A DNA stretch of 64,000 bases from Kitasatospora setae KM-6054 (GTDB lineage: Bacteria; Actinomycetota; Actinomycetes; Streptomycetales; Streptomycetaceae): positions 8,087,001 through 8,151,000 of the forward strand of contig NC_016109.1 in assembly GCF_000269985.1 (NCBI RefSeq), given 5' to 3'. The position numbers and the translations under genes were made by a program. Shown here in pieces: positions 9,053 through 17,471 of this stretch. The notes below the pieces were generated by a model. It was not told the origin of the DNA, did no database searches, and was given only the letters and a program-made list of their open reading frames with translations. Position 1 is the first letter of the stretch; the number at the start of each line of letters is the position of its first letter.

Positions 9053-9787
9053 ATGACCATCCAGCGGGAGGCGCCCGCGCGCGCGGACGACGAGCAACCG
9101 CCGGCCGGGCACCGGGCGGCGGGCGAGCGGCGCCGGCTGGCCGTGCTGTGGAGCGTCGTCGCGGTGCTCGCGGCCGGCGGGGTCTGGGTGGTCGCGACCC
9201 CGAAGCAGAGCGCCGCGCCGGCCGGCCAGGGCGGCGGCGACAAGCCCGCCGCGTCCGCCGCCGTCGGGCAGCCCGTGCCGCCGCTGACGGAGTCCCAGTC
9301 CTTCCTGTCGGAGCGTTACTTCCCGTCCCAGCGCGCCTACGAGTACGGCGGCTACCGGGCCCGCCGCTCGGCCGCCCGGGACGGCGCGGACTGCCGGGCC
9401 GTGCAGAACGACAAGACCCGCGACGTGCTGGCCGAGCTGGGCTGCCAGGGCTGGCTCGGCATCGCGCTGACCCGCGCCGACCAGCCGGTGATCTCCAGTG
9501 TCACGGTGCTGCGCTTCCTCGACCCGGAGGCCGCCGCCAAGGCCCTGCAGGCCATCCGGGACAAGGCCGGGGACTTCGAATTCACCTACCCGGACGGGCT
9601 GTTCGCCCCCGCCGGCGGCGTCAGGCCGATGGCGGCGGCCCGGGTCGACCTGGTCGGCCACCACCTCACCGTCACCGTCACCCGCTACGTCGACCAGCGC
9701 CCCGGGGACGGCCCCGACGCGCTGCTCACCGCCAGCAACCGCTCCGCCGCCGCGGCCGCCGGCCAGCCGTTCATGTGGATGCAGTAG
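9053..9787 (+). CDS. Membrane-anchored protein of unknown function
   Basis: A 244-aa protein with a short polar N-terminus, one membrane span (about VLWSVVAVLAAGGVWVV) and an extracytoplasmic domain after an Ala/Gly/Pro linker. The domain carries two cysteines, in a DCRAVQN segment and a LGCQGW segment, which could form a disulfide. I do not recognise the family. It looks like many streptomycete single-pass envelope proteins. ATG at 9053 fits the -10 box just upstream; an earlier in-frame start at 9035 would lie inside that promoter. It converges with the MFS gene that ends at 9810. Confidence 0.75.
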   Translation: MTIQREAPARADDEQPPAGHRAAGERRRLAVLWSVVAVLAAGGVWVVATPKQSAAPAGQGGGDKPAASAAVGQPVPPLTESQSFLSERYFPSQRAYEYGGYRARRSAARDGADCRAVQNDKTRDVLAELGCQGWLGIALTRADQPVISSVTVLRFLDPEAAAKALQAIRDKAGDFEFTYPDGLFAPAGGVRPMAAARVDLVGHHLTVTVTRYVDQRPGDGPDALLTASNRSAAAAAGQPFMWMQ

Positions 9788-9809
9788 CGCCCGCTCGGGA
9801 GCAGCTCCC

Positions 9810-11033
9810 TCAGCCGGCTCCGATCCCGGCCCCGTCGCCCGTCCGCCCCGCCGTCGCCCGCAGCAGCGCCCCGGCCGCCAGTGCCAGCACCGCCGCCAGT
9901 GCGAACACCGCCGCCGCCCCGGCCGGCAGCACCAGCCCGCCCAGCACGCTGCCCGCCCCGATGCCCAGGTAGACCCCGGACGCGTTCAGCGACACCAGCA
10001 GCGGCCCCTGCGCGGGCGCGGCCGCCAGCAGCCGCAACTGCTGCGGCGGCGTCTGGCACCAACTGCTCGCGCCCCACAGGAACACCAGCGCCCCGACCGC
10101 CACCACCCCGGCCCGCGCGTGCCCGGCCGCCAGGCCCGCCAGCGCCGCGAACGCCGCCGCCATCGCCACGTACCCGGCCGCCAGCACCCGGACCGGTCCG
10201 CGCCGGTCCGCGAACCGCCCGGCCAGCAGGTTCCCCGCCACCGCGCCCGCCCCGTACAGCACCAGCGCCGCGACCACCGCCGTCCGCCCCGAGACCCCGA
10301 CCGCGGCCAGCACCGGCACGCTGTACGAGTACGGGACGTAGCAGGCGGTCATCCCGAGCACCGTCAGCGGCAGCACCCCCAGCACGCCCGGGCGGCGCAG
10401 CGCCGCCAGCCTGGTCCGCAGCGGGACCGGCTCGGTGCCCGGCAGCGCGGGCAGCGCCAGCCGCACCGCGAGCGCGCCCAGCGCGGTCAGCCCCGCGACC
10501 ACCCCCAGCGCGGAGCGCCAGCCCAGCCCGACGGCGGCCACCCGGCCGAGCGGCACGCCCAGCGCGGTCGCCGCCGTCAGCCCGCCGATCACCACCGCCA
10601 GCGCCCGCCCGCGCAGCTCCGGCCGGACCAGCGCCGCCGCCGTCGCGCCCGCCGTCGGCGTGAACGCCGCCGCGCCCAGCGCCGCGAACAGCCGGGCCGC
10701 CAGCAGCGCCGGGTAGTTCGGCGCGAGCGCGGTCAGCGCGTTGGCGACGGCCAGCAGCACGAGCGCGCCGACCAGCAGGGTCCGCCGGGGCAGCCGGGCG
10801 GTGGCCACCGCGAGCAGCGGCGAGGCGATCGCGTACCCGGCGGCGAACAGGCTGACCGACTGCCCGGCGGCCGAGGTCGACACGTGCAGCGAGGCGGCCA
10901 TCGCGGGCAGGAACCCGGCGGTGACGAAGGCGTCGGTGCCGACCGCGAACGTGCCCAGCGCGAGCACGGCGACGGTGCCGAGACCGTACGGGGCGGGGGT
11001 CCGGCGGGGCGGGGCCTTGAGCACGTCGGTCAC
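9810..11033 (-). CDS. MFS transporter, DHA1 (drug:H+ antiporter) type
   Basis: A 407-aa protein with about twelve predicted membrane helices. It matches arabinose-efflux and Cmx-like exporters, with the TPPQQLRLL loop and SLNASGVYLG segment typical of that group. Probably a proton-driven exporter; the substrate cannot be inferred. GTG at 11033 is chosen because GAGGAG lies nine bases upstream. A longer open frame upstream crosses the regulatory dyad at 11071-11089 and has no support. A damaged TetR gene lies on the other side of that dyad. Confidence 0.88.
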   Translation of the reverse strand: MTDVLKAPPRRTPAPYGLGTVAVLALGTFAVGTDAFVTAGFLPAMAASLHVSTSAAGQSVSLFAAGYAIASPLLAVATARLPRRTLLVGALVLLAVANALTALAPNYPALLAARLFAALGAAAFTPTAGATAAALVRPELRGRALAVVIGGLTAATALGVPLGRVAAVGLGWRSALGVVAGLTALGALAVRLALPALPGTEPVPLRTRLAALRRPGVLGVLPLTVLGMTACYVPYSYSVPVLAAVGVSGRTAVVAALVLYGAGAVAGNLLAGRFADRRGPVRVLAAGYVAMAAAFAALAGLAAGHARAGVVAVGALVFLWGASSWCQTPPQQLRLLAAAPAQGPLLVSLNASGVYLGIGAGSVLGGLVLPAGAAAVFALAAVLALAAGALLRATAGRTGDGAGIGAG

Positions 11034-11070
11034 GGGAGGGCGCTCCTCGGGCAGGTGTGCGGGCGGTATT

Positions 11071-11089
11071 CGGGATGTCCGGCATCCCG
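11071..11089. promoter_or_regulatory. Perfect dyad CGGGATG-N5-CATCCCG upstream of the MFS gene
   Basis: Seven-base arms flank a five-base spacer, 38 bases before the MFS start, where a promoter is expected. The core GGATG-N5-CATCC recurs at the Rrf2 gene promoter (13674-13688). A direct repeat of ATTCGGGA at 11068 and 11094 overlaps it. Operator function is inferred. Confidence 0.6.
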
Positions 11090-11147
11090 GATGATTCGGG
11101 ACTGACCTTATCCGGAATCGCCGCCCGCGAAAGGGCGTGTCCGACAG

Positions 11148-11637
11148 GTGGCCGGTCCGGCGGCACTGACGCACCGGATGGTCGCGGTCCGGGCCCAGGT
11201 GGCGCTGGGGTCGACCACCCGCTACTTCGAGTCGATCGACGACCTGCGCGCGGCGGCGCTGCGGATGCTCGGCGGCGAGGTCGACGCCCACCTCGCCGCA
11301 ATGGGACGGGAGTTGGCGTCCTGCGACGACCTGGCGGAGTGCCTGGCCGCGGCGATGTACGGCTTCCTGGCCGACCCCCCGGCAGGTGCAGGCCACCATG
11401 GCGCTGGTCACCGCCGCGGCCACCGACGCCAACCTGCGCTCGCTCGCGGCCCGCTGGACCGACCGCCTGACCGACCTGCTCGCCGCGCACGTCGGCCCGG
11501 AGCGCGCCCAGGTCGCCGAGCTCTACCTCGACGGGGCGATGATGCACGCCGCGCTGCACGACGAACCCCTCACCCGGGAGGCCGTCACCCGCGCCCTGCG
11601 CGCGATCCTCGCCATGCCCGAGACGGGAGGGCGGTGA
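11148..11637 (+). pseudogene. TetR-family regulator, truncated and frameshifted
   Basis: The first part reads as the end of a TetR DNA-binding domain (LTHRMVAVRAQVALGSTTRYF, then ESIDDL) and the start of a ligand domain. At a run of C residues near 11374-11380 the frame breaks. The ligand domain resumes in another frame as QATMALVTAAATDANL and runs to TGA at 11637. One extra C would explain the break. The expected first 25-30 residues of the HTH domain are also absent: upstream codons in frame do not resemble TetR, and a stop lies at 11103. Both defects argue for a dead gene, although a sequencing error at the C-run could mimic the frameshift. Its stop overlaps the next gene's GTG by four bases. 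Confidence 0.8.
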
Positions 11638-13061
11638 CCGTGTCGATGCTCACGAAACCGACCGCGCCCGCCCCCGCGCTGTCGCGCGGCCGGCGCTGGG
11701 CCGCCCTCGCGGTGCTCAGCGCCAGCCTGCTCGTCATCACGATGGACATGACGATCCTGAACATCGCGCTGCCGAGCATGGCCGCCGAACTCCACCCCAC
11801 CTCCGCCCAGCAGTTGTGGCTGGTGGACGTCTACTCCCTCGTCCTGGCCGGCCTGCTGGTCTCCGTCGCCGCCATCGCGGACCGCTGGGGACGCAAACGC
11901 ATGCTGATGCTCGGCTACGCCGTCTTCGCGGGCGCCTCGCTGCTCGTGCTGGCCGCCGACACCGCCGGCGAGGTGATCGCCGTCCGCGCGCTCCTGGGCA
12001 TCGGCGGCGCGATGGTCATGCCCACCACCCTCTCGCTGATCCGCGTCGTCTTCACCGACCCCAAGGAACGCGCCACCGCCCTGAGCATCTGGGCCTCGGT
12101 CTCCGGACTCGGCGCCGTCGTCGGCCCGCTGGTCGGCGGCTTCCTGCTCGACCACTTCTCCTGGCACGCCGCGTTCCTCGTCAACGTGCCCCTCATGGCC
12201 GTCGGCATCGTCGCGGCGCTGTTCCTGCTCACCGAGCCCCGCTCGCCGAACCCCGGCCGCTGGGACGCGCCCGCCGCCCTGCTCTCCCTGGTCGGCATGG
12301 TCGCGCTGGTCTGGGCGATCAAGCAGTTCGGCGAGGAGTCCAGCCTCGCCGTGCCCTCGGCCTGGGCCGCCCTCGCCCTCGCCGCCATCACCCTCACCTG
12401 GTTCGTCCGGCGCTGCCTGCGCAGCGACCACCCGCTGCTCGACCTCGGGCTCTTCAAGAACCGGCAGTTCTCCGCCCTCGTCGCCCCGATCCTCAGCCGC
12501 CGCATCGGCTCCCGCATCGGCTCCCGCGCCGTGCTGGCCGGCGGACTCGCCCTCGCCGGCGTCGGCATGCTCTACCTCCGACTCGTCGGCGGCCACCTCA
12601 CCCTCACCCACATGACCGTCGCCCTGTGCCTGGTCGGCGCGGGCACCGGCGCCCTCGCCATCGGCTCCGCCATGATCATGGGCGGCGCCCCCACCGAGAA
12701 GGCCGGCAACGCCGGCGCCCTGAAGGAGACCGCCTACGAATTCGGCGGCACCCTGGGCGTCACCATCCTCGGCAGCATCGCCACCCTCCTCTTCCGCGCC
12801 CAGTTCACCGACAGCCCCCAGTACGACGCCCTCCACCGGGCCGACCCGGCCCTCGCCGACCAGGCCAGGGAATCCCTCGGCGCCGCCGTCACCATCGCCG
12901 ACGAACTCCACCTGCCCGGCCTCGCCACCCACGCCACCGACGCCTTCACCCACTCCCTCCAGAGCGCCGGACTCATCGGCGGCCTCCTCATGCTCGCCGT
13001 CGCCGCCACCGTCTTCTTCCTCACCCCCAAGGGCACCGAAGTCTCCGGCACCGCCCACTGA
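11634..13061 (+). CDS. DHA2-family MFS exporter, probably with an internal deletion
   Basis: A 475-aa member of the 14-helix multidrug:H+ antiporter group (QacA/SmvA type). The N-terminal half is normal, with MDMTILNIALPSMA and the DRWGRKRML motif A. After LFKNRQFSALVAPIL the sequence jumps to RRIGSRIGSRAVLAGG. The stretch usually found there, about two to three helices, is missing without loss of frame. It was probably co-expressed with the broken TetR gene, since GTGA couples the two. The deletion probably abolishes transport, so the gene may be decaying although open. Length is below the usual 500 or so residues. Converges with the Rrf2 gene. Confidence 0.8.
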   Translation: MTVSMLTKPTAPAPALSRGRRWAALAVLSASLLVITMDMTILNIALPSMAAELHPTSAQQLWLVDVYSLVLAGLLVSVAAIADRWGRKRMLMLGYAVFAGASLLVLAADTAGEVIAVRALLGIGGAMVMPTTLSLIRVVFTDPKERATALSIWASVSGLGAVVGPLVGGFLLDHFSWHAAFLVNVPLMAVGIVAALFLLTEPRSPNPGRWDAPAALLSLVGMVALVWAIKQFGEESSLAVPSAWAALALAAITLTWFVRRCLRSDHPLLDLGLFKNRQFSALVAPILSRRIGSRIGSRAVLAGGLALAGVGMLYLRLVGGHLTLTHMTVALCLVGAGTGALAIGSAMIMGGAPTEKAGNAGALKETAYEFGGTLGVTILGSIATLLFRAQFTDSPQYDALHRADPALADQARESLGAAVTIADELHLPGLATHATDAFTHSLQSAGLIGGLLMLAVAATVFFLTPKGTEVSGTAH

Positions 13062-13077
13062 CCCCAGCACGGTCACC

Positions 13078-13105
13078 GGCCCCGGACGCGCCCGCGCCCG
13101 GGGCC
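13078..13105. terminator. Hairpin between convergent genes
   Basis: GGCCCCGG and CCGGGGCC form an 8-bp stem around a 12-base loop between the MFS gene and the Rrf2 gene. There is no U-run, as is usual in these genomes. It could serve either strand. Confidence 0.45.
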
Positions 13106-13163
13106 CCGCCACATCCCCGCACCACGCCGCACCACACCGAAGACCGGCAGGACGCCCATGCGC

Positions 13164-13667
13164 CTAGCCGCTGCGGCCCGCCAGCCGGGCGTGGTTGGCC
13201 CGGACCCGGGAGACCGAGGCGGCCGAGGCGGCGGCCGCCAGGTCGGCGACGGTCTGGGCGGAGAGTTCGCGCCGCCAGGCCAGTTCGGCCCGGCGCATCG
13301 CGCCGGCCACGCCGCAGGGGCGGGCGAACTCGCGCGGGCCCGCGCCCACCGCGGAGGCGCCGCGCTGCCGGATCTCGGCGCAGGCGAACAGCGGGTCGGG
13401 CCCCTCGACGGCGGCCACCACGTCCATCACGGTGATCCGCTCCGGCGCCCGGGCCAGCCGCACGCCGCCGCGCGGCCCCGAGACGGACGTCAGCAGGCCC
13501 GCCCGGGTGAGCCGTTGCAGCACCTTGTTCAGGTACGTCGGCGACAACTCGAACATCGCCGCCAGCCGGGCCGACGGCACCGGCTCCGGCGCCGCCTCCG
13601 CGCCGCCCACCCAGACCAGGGTGAGACAGCAGTGCAGGGCCCACTCCACGCCTTCGCTCGTCCGCAT
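13164..13667 (-). CDS. Rrf2-family transcriptional regulator
   Basis: A 167-aa regulator with the Rrf2 winged helix: SPTYLNKVLQRLTRAGLL for the recognition helix and SGPRGGVRLA for the wing. Cysteines occur at about 13, 14, 96 and 118. Fe-S members such as NsrR and IscR have three clustered cysteines in the C-terminal half, so cluster binding here is doubtful. The gene appears leaderless: TAGCAT on the minus strand ends eight bases before the ATG. That box lies inside a GGATG-N5-CATCC dyad, suggesting autoregulation. The same dyad core stands before the MFS gene at 9810-11033, making that exporter a candidate target. Confidence 0.88.
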   Translation of the reverse strand: MRTSEGVEWALHCCLTLVWVGGAEAAPEPVPSARLAAMFELSPTYLNKVLQRLTRAGLLTSVSGPRGGVRLARAPERITVMDVVAAVEGPDPLFACAEIRQRGASAVGAGPREFARPCGVAGAMRRAELAWRRELSAQTVADLAAAASAASVSRVRANHARLAGRSG

Positions 13668-13673
13668 GATCCT

Positions 13674-13688
13674 GGATGCTAGCCATCC
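13674..13688. promoter_or_regulatory. GGATG-CTAGC-CATCC dyad overlapping the Rrf2 promoter
   Basis: Five-base arms match perfectly, and the dyad contains the minus-strand -10 candidate TAGCAT (13681-13676). The position suits autorepression. Confidence 0.55.
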
Positions 13689-13749
13689 GGAACCGGCCCG
13701 CGCCAGCGGCCCGACCAGCGCGGTCGTGCCGCTGGCCCTCCGCCGGGCC

Positions 13750-14163
13750 TCAGCCGCCCAGCTGCTCCCGGATCCGGCGGGACGGGGAGAAGACGTACAG
13801 GTCGAGGATGTCGGGCAGCGGGGCCAGGCCCGGGCCGCCCGCCGCTATCCAGGCGGTGATGTCGGCGGACGCGTCGCGGTCGTTGACCAGGCCGAGCCAG
13901 ACCGGCCGCCCACCCGCCCGCCGGCCCTCGGCGGAGGGCTGGACCACGACCACGTTGGCGTGCTCGCAGGCGTCCAGGCACGCCACGGGCCGGACGGCGG
14001 CCACGTCGGCGAGCGAGGAACGCAGGTCGGCGAGCTGGGCGGCGTGGTCGAGCACCGGGACCTTCGGCGTGCCGCAGCAGCAGCCCCGGCAGACCGAGAC
14101 GGTGCAGCGGGCGGGCGCGCTCGGCGCCTGCTCGGCGGCCTTCACCCGGGAACGGCGGCTCAT
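13750..14163 (-). CDS. 2Fe-2S thioredoxin-like ferredoxin domain protein
   Basis: A 137-aa protein of the thioredoxin-fold 2Fe-2S ferredoxin family. Cysteines in the CRGCCCGTP motif (about 25, 28-30) and in CLDAC (about 62 and 66) are the likely cluster ligands. The DIL-DLYVFSPSRR tail is typical of actinobacterial members. It probably acts as a small electron carrier or Fe-S donor. It sits next to the metal-export ATPase in the same orientation, but a 166-bp gap separates them, so a shared operon is uncertain. Confidence 0.82.
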   Translation of the reverse strand: MSRRSRVKAAEQAPSAPARCTVSVCRGCCCGTPKVPVLDHAAQLADLRSSLADVAAVRPVACLDACEHANVVVVQPSAEGRRAGGRPVWLGLVNDRDASADITAWIAAGGPGLAPLPDILDLYVFSPSRRIREQLGG

Positions 14164-14329
14164 CGGACGGCTCCTGCGGTCGGTCGGGACCCGGATCGGG
14201 TCACTGGGCGCGGTACGGAAGGGGGTACGGGACGACTGACGGGACGGGATGCGGAACGGCTGACGGGACGGGGCACGAGGCGGCGCACGGGTCGGGTCAC
14301 GGCGGTGACCCTACCCCGGGGACGCCGGT

Positions 14330-16333
14330 TCACCGGGCGGCCGTCGCGTCCCCGGTGGCCGTCCGGCCCTCGGCGACCGCCCGGTTCCAGGCGGCGTCGC
14401 GCAGCAGGCGCAGCCCGTTCAGGCCGACCAGGACGGTCGAGCCCTCGTGGCCGAGCACGCCGAGCGGCAGCGGCAGGGTGCCGACCAGGTCCCACACCGC
14501 CAGCACGGTGATGAACACCGACGCCAGCACCAGGTTCTGCACCACCAGGGCGCGGGCCCGCCGGGAGAGCGCCACCACGGCCGGTACGGTGGCCAGTTCG
14601 TCGCGCACGACCACCGCGTCGGCGGTCTCCAGCGCCAGGTCGGAGCCGGCCCGGCCCATCGCGACGCCCACGTGCGCGGCGGCCAGCGCGGGCGCGTCGT
14701 TGACGCCGTCGCCGACCACCAGCACCCGCCGTCCGGCGGCCTCCCAGGCGCGGACGGCCGCGACCTTGTCCTGCGGCAGCAGCCCGGCCCGGACGTCGGT
14801 GAGGCCGGCTTCGGAGGCGAGCCGGCGCGCGGCGCGCGGGTTGTCGCCGGTGAGCAGCACCGGGGCCGTCCCGGTCAGGGCGCCGAGCGCGGCCACGGTG
14901 GCGGCGGCGTCCGGGCGGAGGCGGTCGGCGATGCCGAGCACGCCGACCGGGGCGCCGTCCCGGGTGACCAGCACGGCGGTCCGGCCGGCCTCCTCCAACT
15001 CGGCGACGGCCCCTGCGGCGGCTTCCGCGCCAGCCTCCGCGCCGGAGGGTGCGGTGGCGGCGACCAGCCGTCCGTCGACGGTCGCGCTGACGCCGACGCC
15101 GGGGGTGGAGGCAAAGCCGGTCGCCGGGGCGGGGGACAGGCCGCGGCCGCGGGCGGCGGCCAGCACGGCGCGGGCCAGCGGGTGTTCGCTGGCGTGCTCG
15201 GCGGCGGCGGCCAGCGCGAGCAGGGCGTCCTCGTCCAGGCCGGAGCCGGGCAGCGGGCGGACGTCGGTGACCTGCGGGGCGCCCTCGGTGAGGGTGCCGG
15301 TCTTGTCGAGCGCGGCGGCGTCCACCCGGCCCAGCCGCTCCATCACCACGGCGGACTTCACCAGCACGCCGTGCCGCCCGGCATTGGCGATCGCGGACAG
15401 CAGCGGCGGCATGGTCGCCAGCACGACCGCGCACGGCGAGGCCACGATCATGAAGGTCATCGCGCGCAGCAGCGAGTCCGCGAAGGCCGCGCCGACCAGC
15501 AGCGGGACGCTGAACACCGCCAGGGTCGCGGCCACCATGCCCAGCGAGTAGCGCTGTTCGACCTTCTCGATGAACAGCTGGGTGGGGGCCTTGGTCTCCG
15601 ACGCCTCCTCGACCATCCGCACGATCCGGGCGATCACCGAGTCCGCGGCGTCCCGGCCGACCCGGACCCGGAGCGCGCCGGTGCCGTTCAGCGTCCCGGC
15701 GAAGACCTCGTCGCCGGCCCGCTTGGCGGCGGGCAGCGGCTCGCCGGTGATGCCCGCCTGGTCGACCTCGCTGACGCCGTCCAGCACCGTGCCGTCCGCG
15801 CCGATCCGCTCGCCGGGGCGTACCAGTACCAGTTCGCCGACCGCCAACTCCTCGACCGGGACGGTCTGTTCGGTGCCGTCGGCGAGCAGCCTGGTGGCGG
15901 TGGCGGGGGCCAGGTCGAGCAGGCCGCGGACCGAGTCGGCGGTCCGCGCGGTGGCCAGGGCCTCCAGCGCGCCGGAGGTGGCGAAGATGACGATCAGCAG
16001 CGCGCCGTCCAGCACCTGCCCGATCGCGGCCGCGCCGAGCGCCGCCACCACCATCAGCAGGTCGACGTCCAGGGTCTTCTCGCGCAGCGCCCGCAGCCCG
16101 GCCCAGCCGGGCTCCCAGCCGCCGCACGCGTAGGCGAGCGCGTACAGCGGGCCCCAGGCCCAGGCGGGGGCGCCCGCGAGCTGGAGCGGCAGGGCGAGCA
16201 GGAAGGCGGCCAGCGCGGCGGCGGCCCAGCGGGCCTCCGGCAGGGCGAGGACCCGGGTGCGCCGGCGCGGGGCGGCGGGCCCGGCCGGGGCGGGGGCGGC
16301 CCCGGCCGGGTGCTCGATCAGGGTGGCGGACAT
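14330..16333 (-). CDS. P1B-4-type metal-exporting ATPase (Co/Ni/Fe)
   Basis: A 667-aa P-type ATPase that pumps a transition metal out of the cytoplasm. It has the TGEPLP actuator motif, DKTGT with the phosphorylated Asp near residue 343, SEHPLA, and GDGVNDAPA. Instead of CPC, the metal-site helix carries SPC (residues 299-301), and the last membrane region contains HEGST. Both mark the P1B-4 subgroup, like mycobacterial CtpD and CtpJ. There is no N-terminal heavy-metal-associated domain, also as expected for that subgroup. ATG at 16333 is chosen; upstream sequence is divergent promoter region. A divergent NmtR-like sensor shares that region, so metal-induced expression is likely. The metal is inferred from subgroup and sensor. 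Confidence 0.92.
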   Translation of the reverse strand: MSATLIEHPAGAAPAPAGPAAPRRRTRVLALPEARWAAAALAAFLLALPLQLAGAPAWAWGPLYALAYACGGWEPGWAGLRALREKTLDVDLLMVVAALGAAAIGQVLDGALLIVIFATSGALEALATARTADSVRGLLDLAPATATRLLADGTEQTVPVEELAVGELVLVRPGERIGADGTVLDGVSEVDQAGITGEPLPAAKRAGDEVFAGTLNGTGALRVRVGRDAADSVIARIVRMVEEASETKAPTQLFIEKVEQRYSLGMVAATLAVFSVPLLVGAAFADSLLRAMTFMIVASPCAVVLATMPPLLSAIANAGRHGVLVKSAVVMERLGRVDAAALDKTGTLTEGAPQVTDVRPLPGSGLDEDALLALAAAAEHASEHPLARAVLAAARGRGLSPAPATGFASTPGVGVSATVDGRLVAATAPSGAEAGAEAAAGAVAELEEAGRTAVLVTRDGAPVGVLGIADRLRPDAAATVAALGALTGTAPVLLTGDNPRAARRLASEAGLTDVRAGLLPQDKVAAVRAWEAAGRRVLVVGDGVNDAPALAAAHVGVAMGRAGSDLALETADAVVVRDELATVPAVVALSRRARALVVQNLVLASVFITVLAVWDLVGTLPLPLGVLGHEGSTVLVGLNGLRLLRDAAWNRAVAEGRTATGDATAAR

Positions 16334-16394
16334 GGCGGTGGCAGACCTCGGGGTGTGGGCGGGGGTGGGCGACCGGGCCACCATACATGAACAT

Positions 16395-16410
16395 ATGAAG
16401 GCTCATTCAT
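16395..16410. promoter_or_regulatory. Candidate NmtR-type operator between ATPase and sensor
   Basis: ATGAA and TTCAT flank GGCTCA, in an AT-rich patch where further ATGAAC and ATGCAT motifs occur (16387-16414). It lies between the divergent ATPase and sensor genes and just upstream of the sensor's -10 box TACGAT (16421-16426). Confidence 0.65.
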
Positions 16411-16433
16411 GCATCGGTTGTACGATGGTCGGC

Positions 16434-16805
16434 ATGGGTCATGGAGCTTCCCCCGTCAAGAGCGCCGTCCCGCGCACCCCGCTGGACGCCGACAGCGCCG
16501 CCCGGGTCGCCACCACCCTCCAGGCCCTGGCCACGCCCTCCCGCCTGCTGATCCTCTCCCGCCTGCGCGAAGGCCCCTGCGCCGCCACCGAACTCGCCCA
16601 CGCCGCCGGCCTCGAACAGTCCGCCTGCTCGCACCAGCTGCGCCTGCTGCGCAACCTCGGCCTGGTGGTCGGCCGCCGCAACGGCCGCTCCATCGTCTAC
16701 GAGCTGTACGACAACCACGTCGCCGGCCTCCTCGACCAGGCCGTCTACCACATCGAGCACCTGCGCCTGGGCCTCAGCGACGCCGAGCCCGACGGCCTCG
16801 ACTGA
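16434..16805 (+). CDS. ArsR/SmtB-family nickel/cobalt sensor, NmtR-like
   Basis: A 123-aa winged-helix repressor closely resembling mycobacterial NmtR, which senses Ni and Co and controls a P1B ATPase. It begins MGHG, keeping the N-terminal Gly2/His3 ligands. Helix alpha-5 carries Asp93, His95, His106 and His109, matching the known NmtR ligand set. The recognition helix is LEQSACSHQLRLLRNLGL. The gene looks leaderless: TACGAT (16421-16426) ends seven bases before the ATG. Because the free N-terminal amine of Gly2 is itself a ligand in NmtR, a leaderless ATG fixing the MGHG start makes functional sense. It presumably represses the divergent ATPase gene. Confidence 0.92.
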   Translation: MGHGASPVKSAVPRTPLDADSAARVATTLQALATPSRLLILSRLREGPCAATELAHAAGLEQSACSHQLRLLRNLGLVVGRRNGRSIVYELYDNHVAGLLDQAVYHIEHLRLGLSDAEPDGLD

Positions 16806-16908
16806 CTCGTACCCGCGTCGGTGCCCGTGCCGGCACCCGGTCGGACGGCGGGGGCGGGCGCGGCGGTAGGCTGCCCCGGCTTCACAAGATCGGGAACGGG
16901 GGCGTGGC

Positions 16909-17466
16909 GTGGAAGCGCTGACGGGCGGTTACCGGGTGTACTTCACCGCGGTCTGGATACTCTTCGCGGCCGAACTGCTCTGCCTGGCGGCGACCGCCCC
17001 GCCCCTGCGGCTGATCGCCCCGGTCTGGCTCTGGGCGGGCCTGGCCGGCGCGGTCGGCCTGCTGCTGGCCGCCGCGGTCCTGCGCTGCATGCTCCTCCCC
17101 TTCCCGCGCCACGGCGGCTGGTTCGACCCCGTGCTGTACGTCTGGCACCTGCCGCGCGGCCTGAAGGTCTGGTACGGCATCGCGCTCTGCCTGGTCGGCA
17201 TCGGCCTGGCCACCGCCGGCGGCGCCGAGGACGTCCGCAAGGACGCCGCCGGCTACTACCTGGAGCACCACGACACCCGGACGCCGCTCACCCGCGACGC
17301 GTACGAGGCCAAGCGCGGCGCGCTGGTCCGGCTCGCCAGCGGCATCCCGGCCGGGCTGTGCGTGATCGGCAGCTTCCTCGTCCTGCTCTCCGGCGACATC
17401 GCGTACGGCGCCGACGAGGCCGTCGCCCGTCCCCGCCCGGGCGGCGGGCGGCGCTCGGAGGTCTGA
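16909..17466 (+). CDS. Integral membrane protein of unknown function
   Basis: A 185-aa protein with about four predicted membrane helices (roughly residues 10-30, 38-60, 84-105 and 140-165). Between the third and fourth is a charged loop containing EDVRKDAAGYYLEHHD. The C-terminus is Arg/Gly-rich. I do not recognise a family. GTG at 16909 is taken as the start; there is only a G-rich stretch, not a clear ribosome site, upstream. Its stop lies five bases before a long 14-bp tandem repeat array. Confidence 0.7.
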   Translation: MEALTGGYRVYFTAVWILFAAELLCLAATAPPLRLIAPVWLWAGLAGAVGLLLAAAVLRCMLLPFPRHGGWFDPVLYVWHLPRGLKVWYGIALCLVGIGLATAGGAEDVRKDAAGYYLEHHDTRTPLTRDAYEAKRGALVRLASGIPAGLCVIGSFLVLLSGDIAYGADEAVARPRPGGGRRSEV

Positions 17467-17471
17467 CCCCC

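Noticed and set aside
13164..13667. NsrR or IscR assignment for the Rrf2 protein
   Set aside because: The three clustered C-terminal cysteines of Fe-S members are not present; only Cys96 and Cys118 are in that half.
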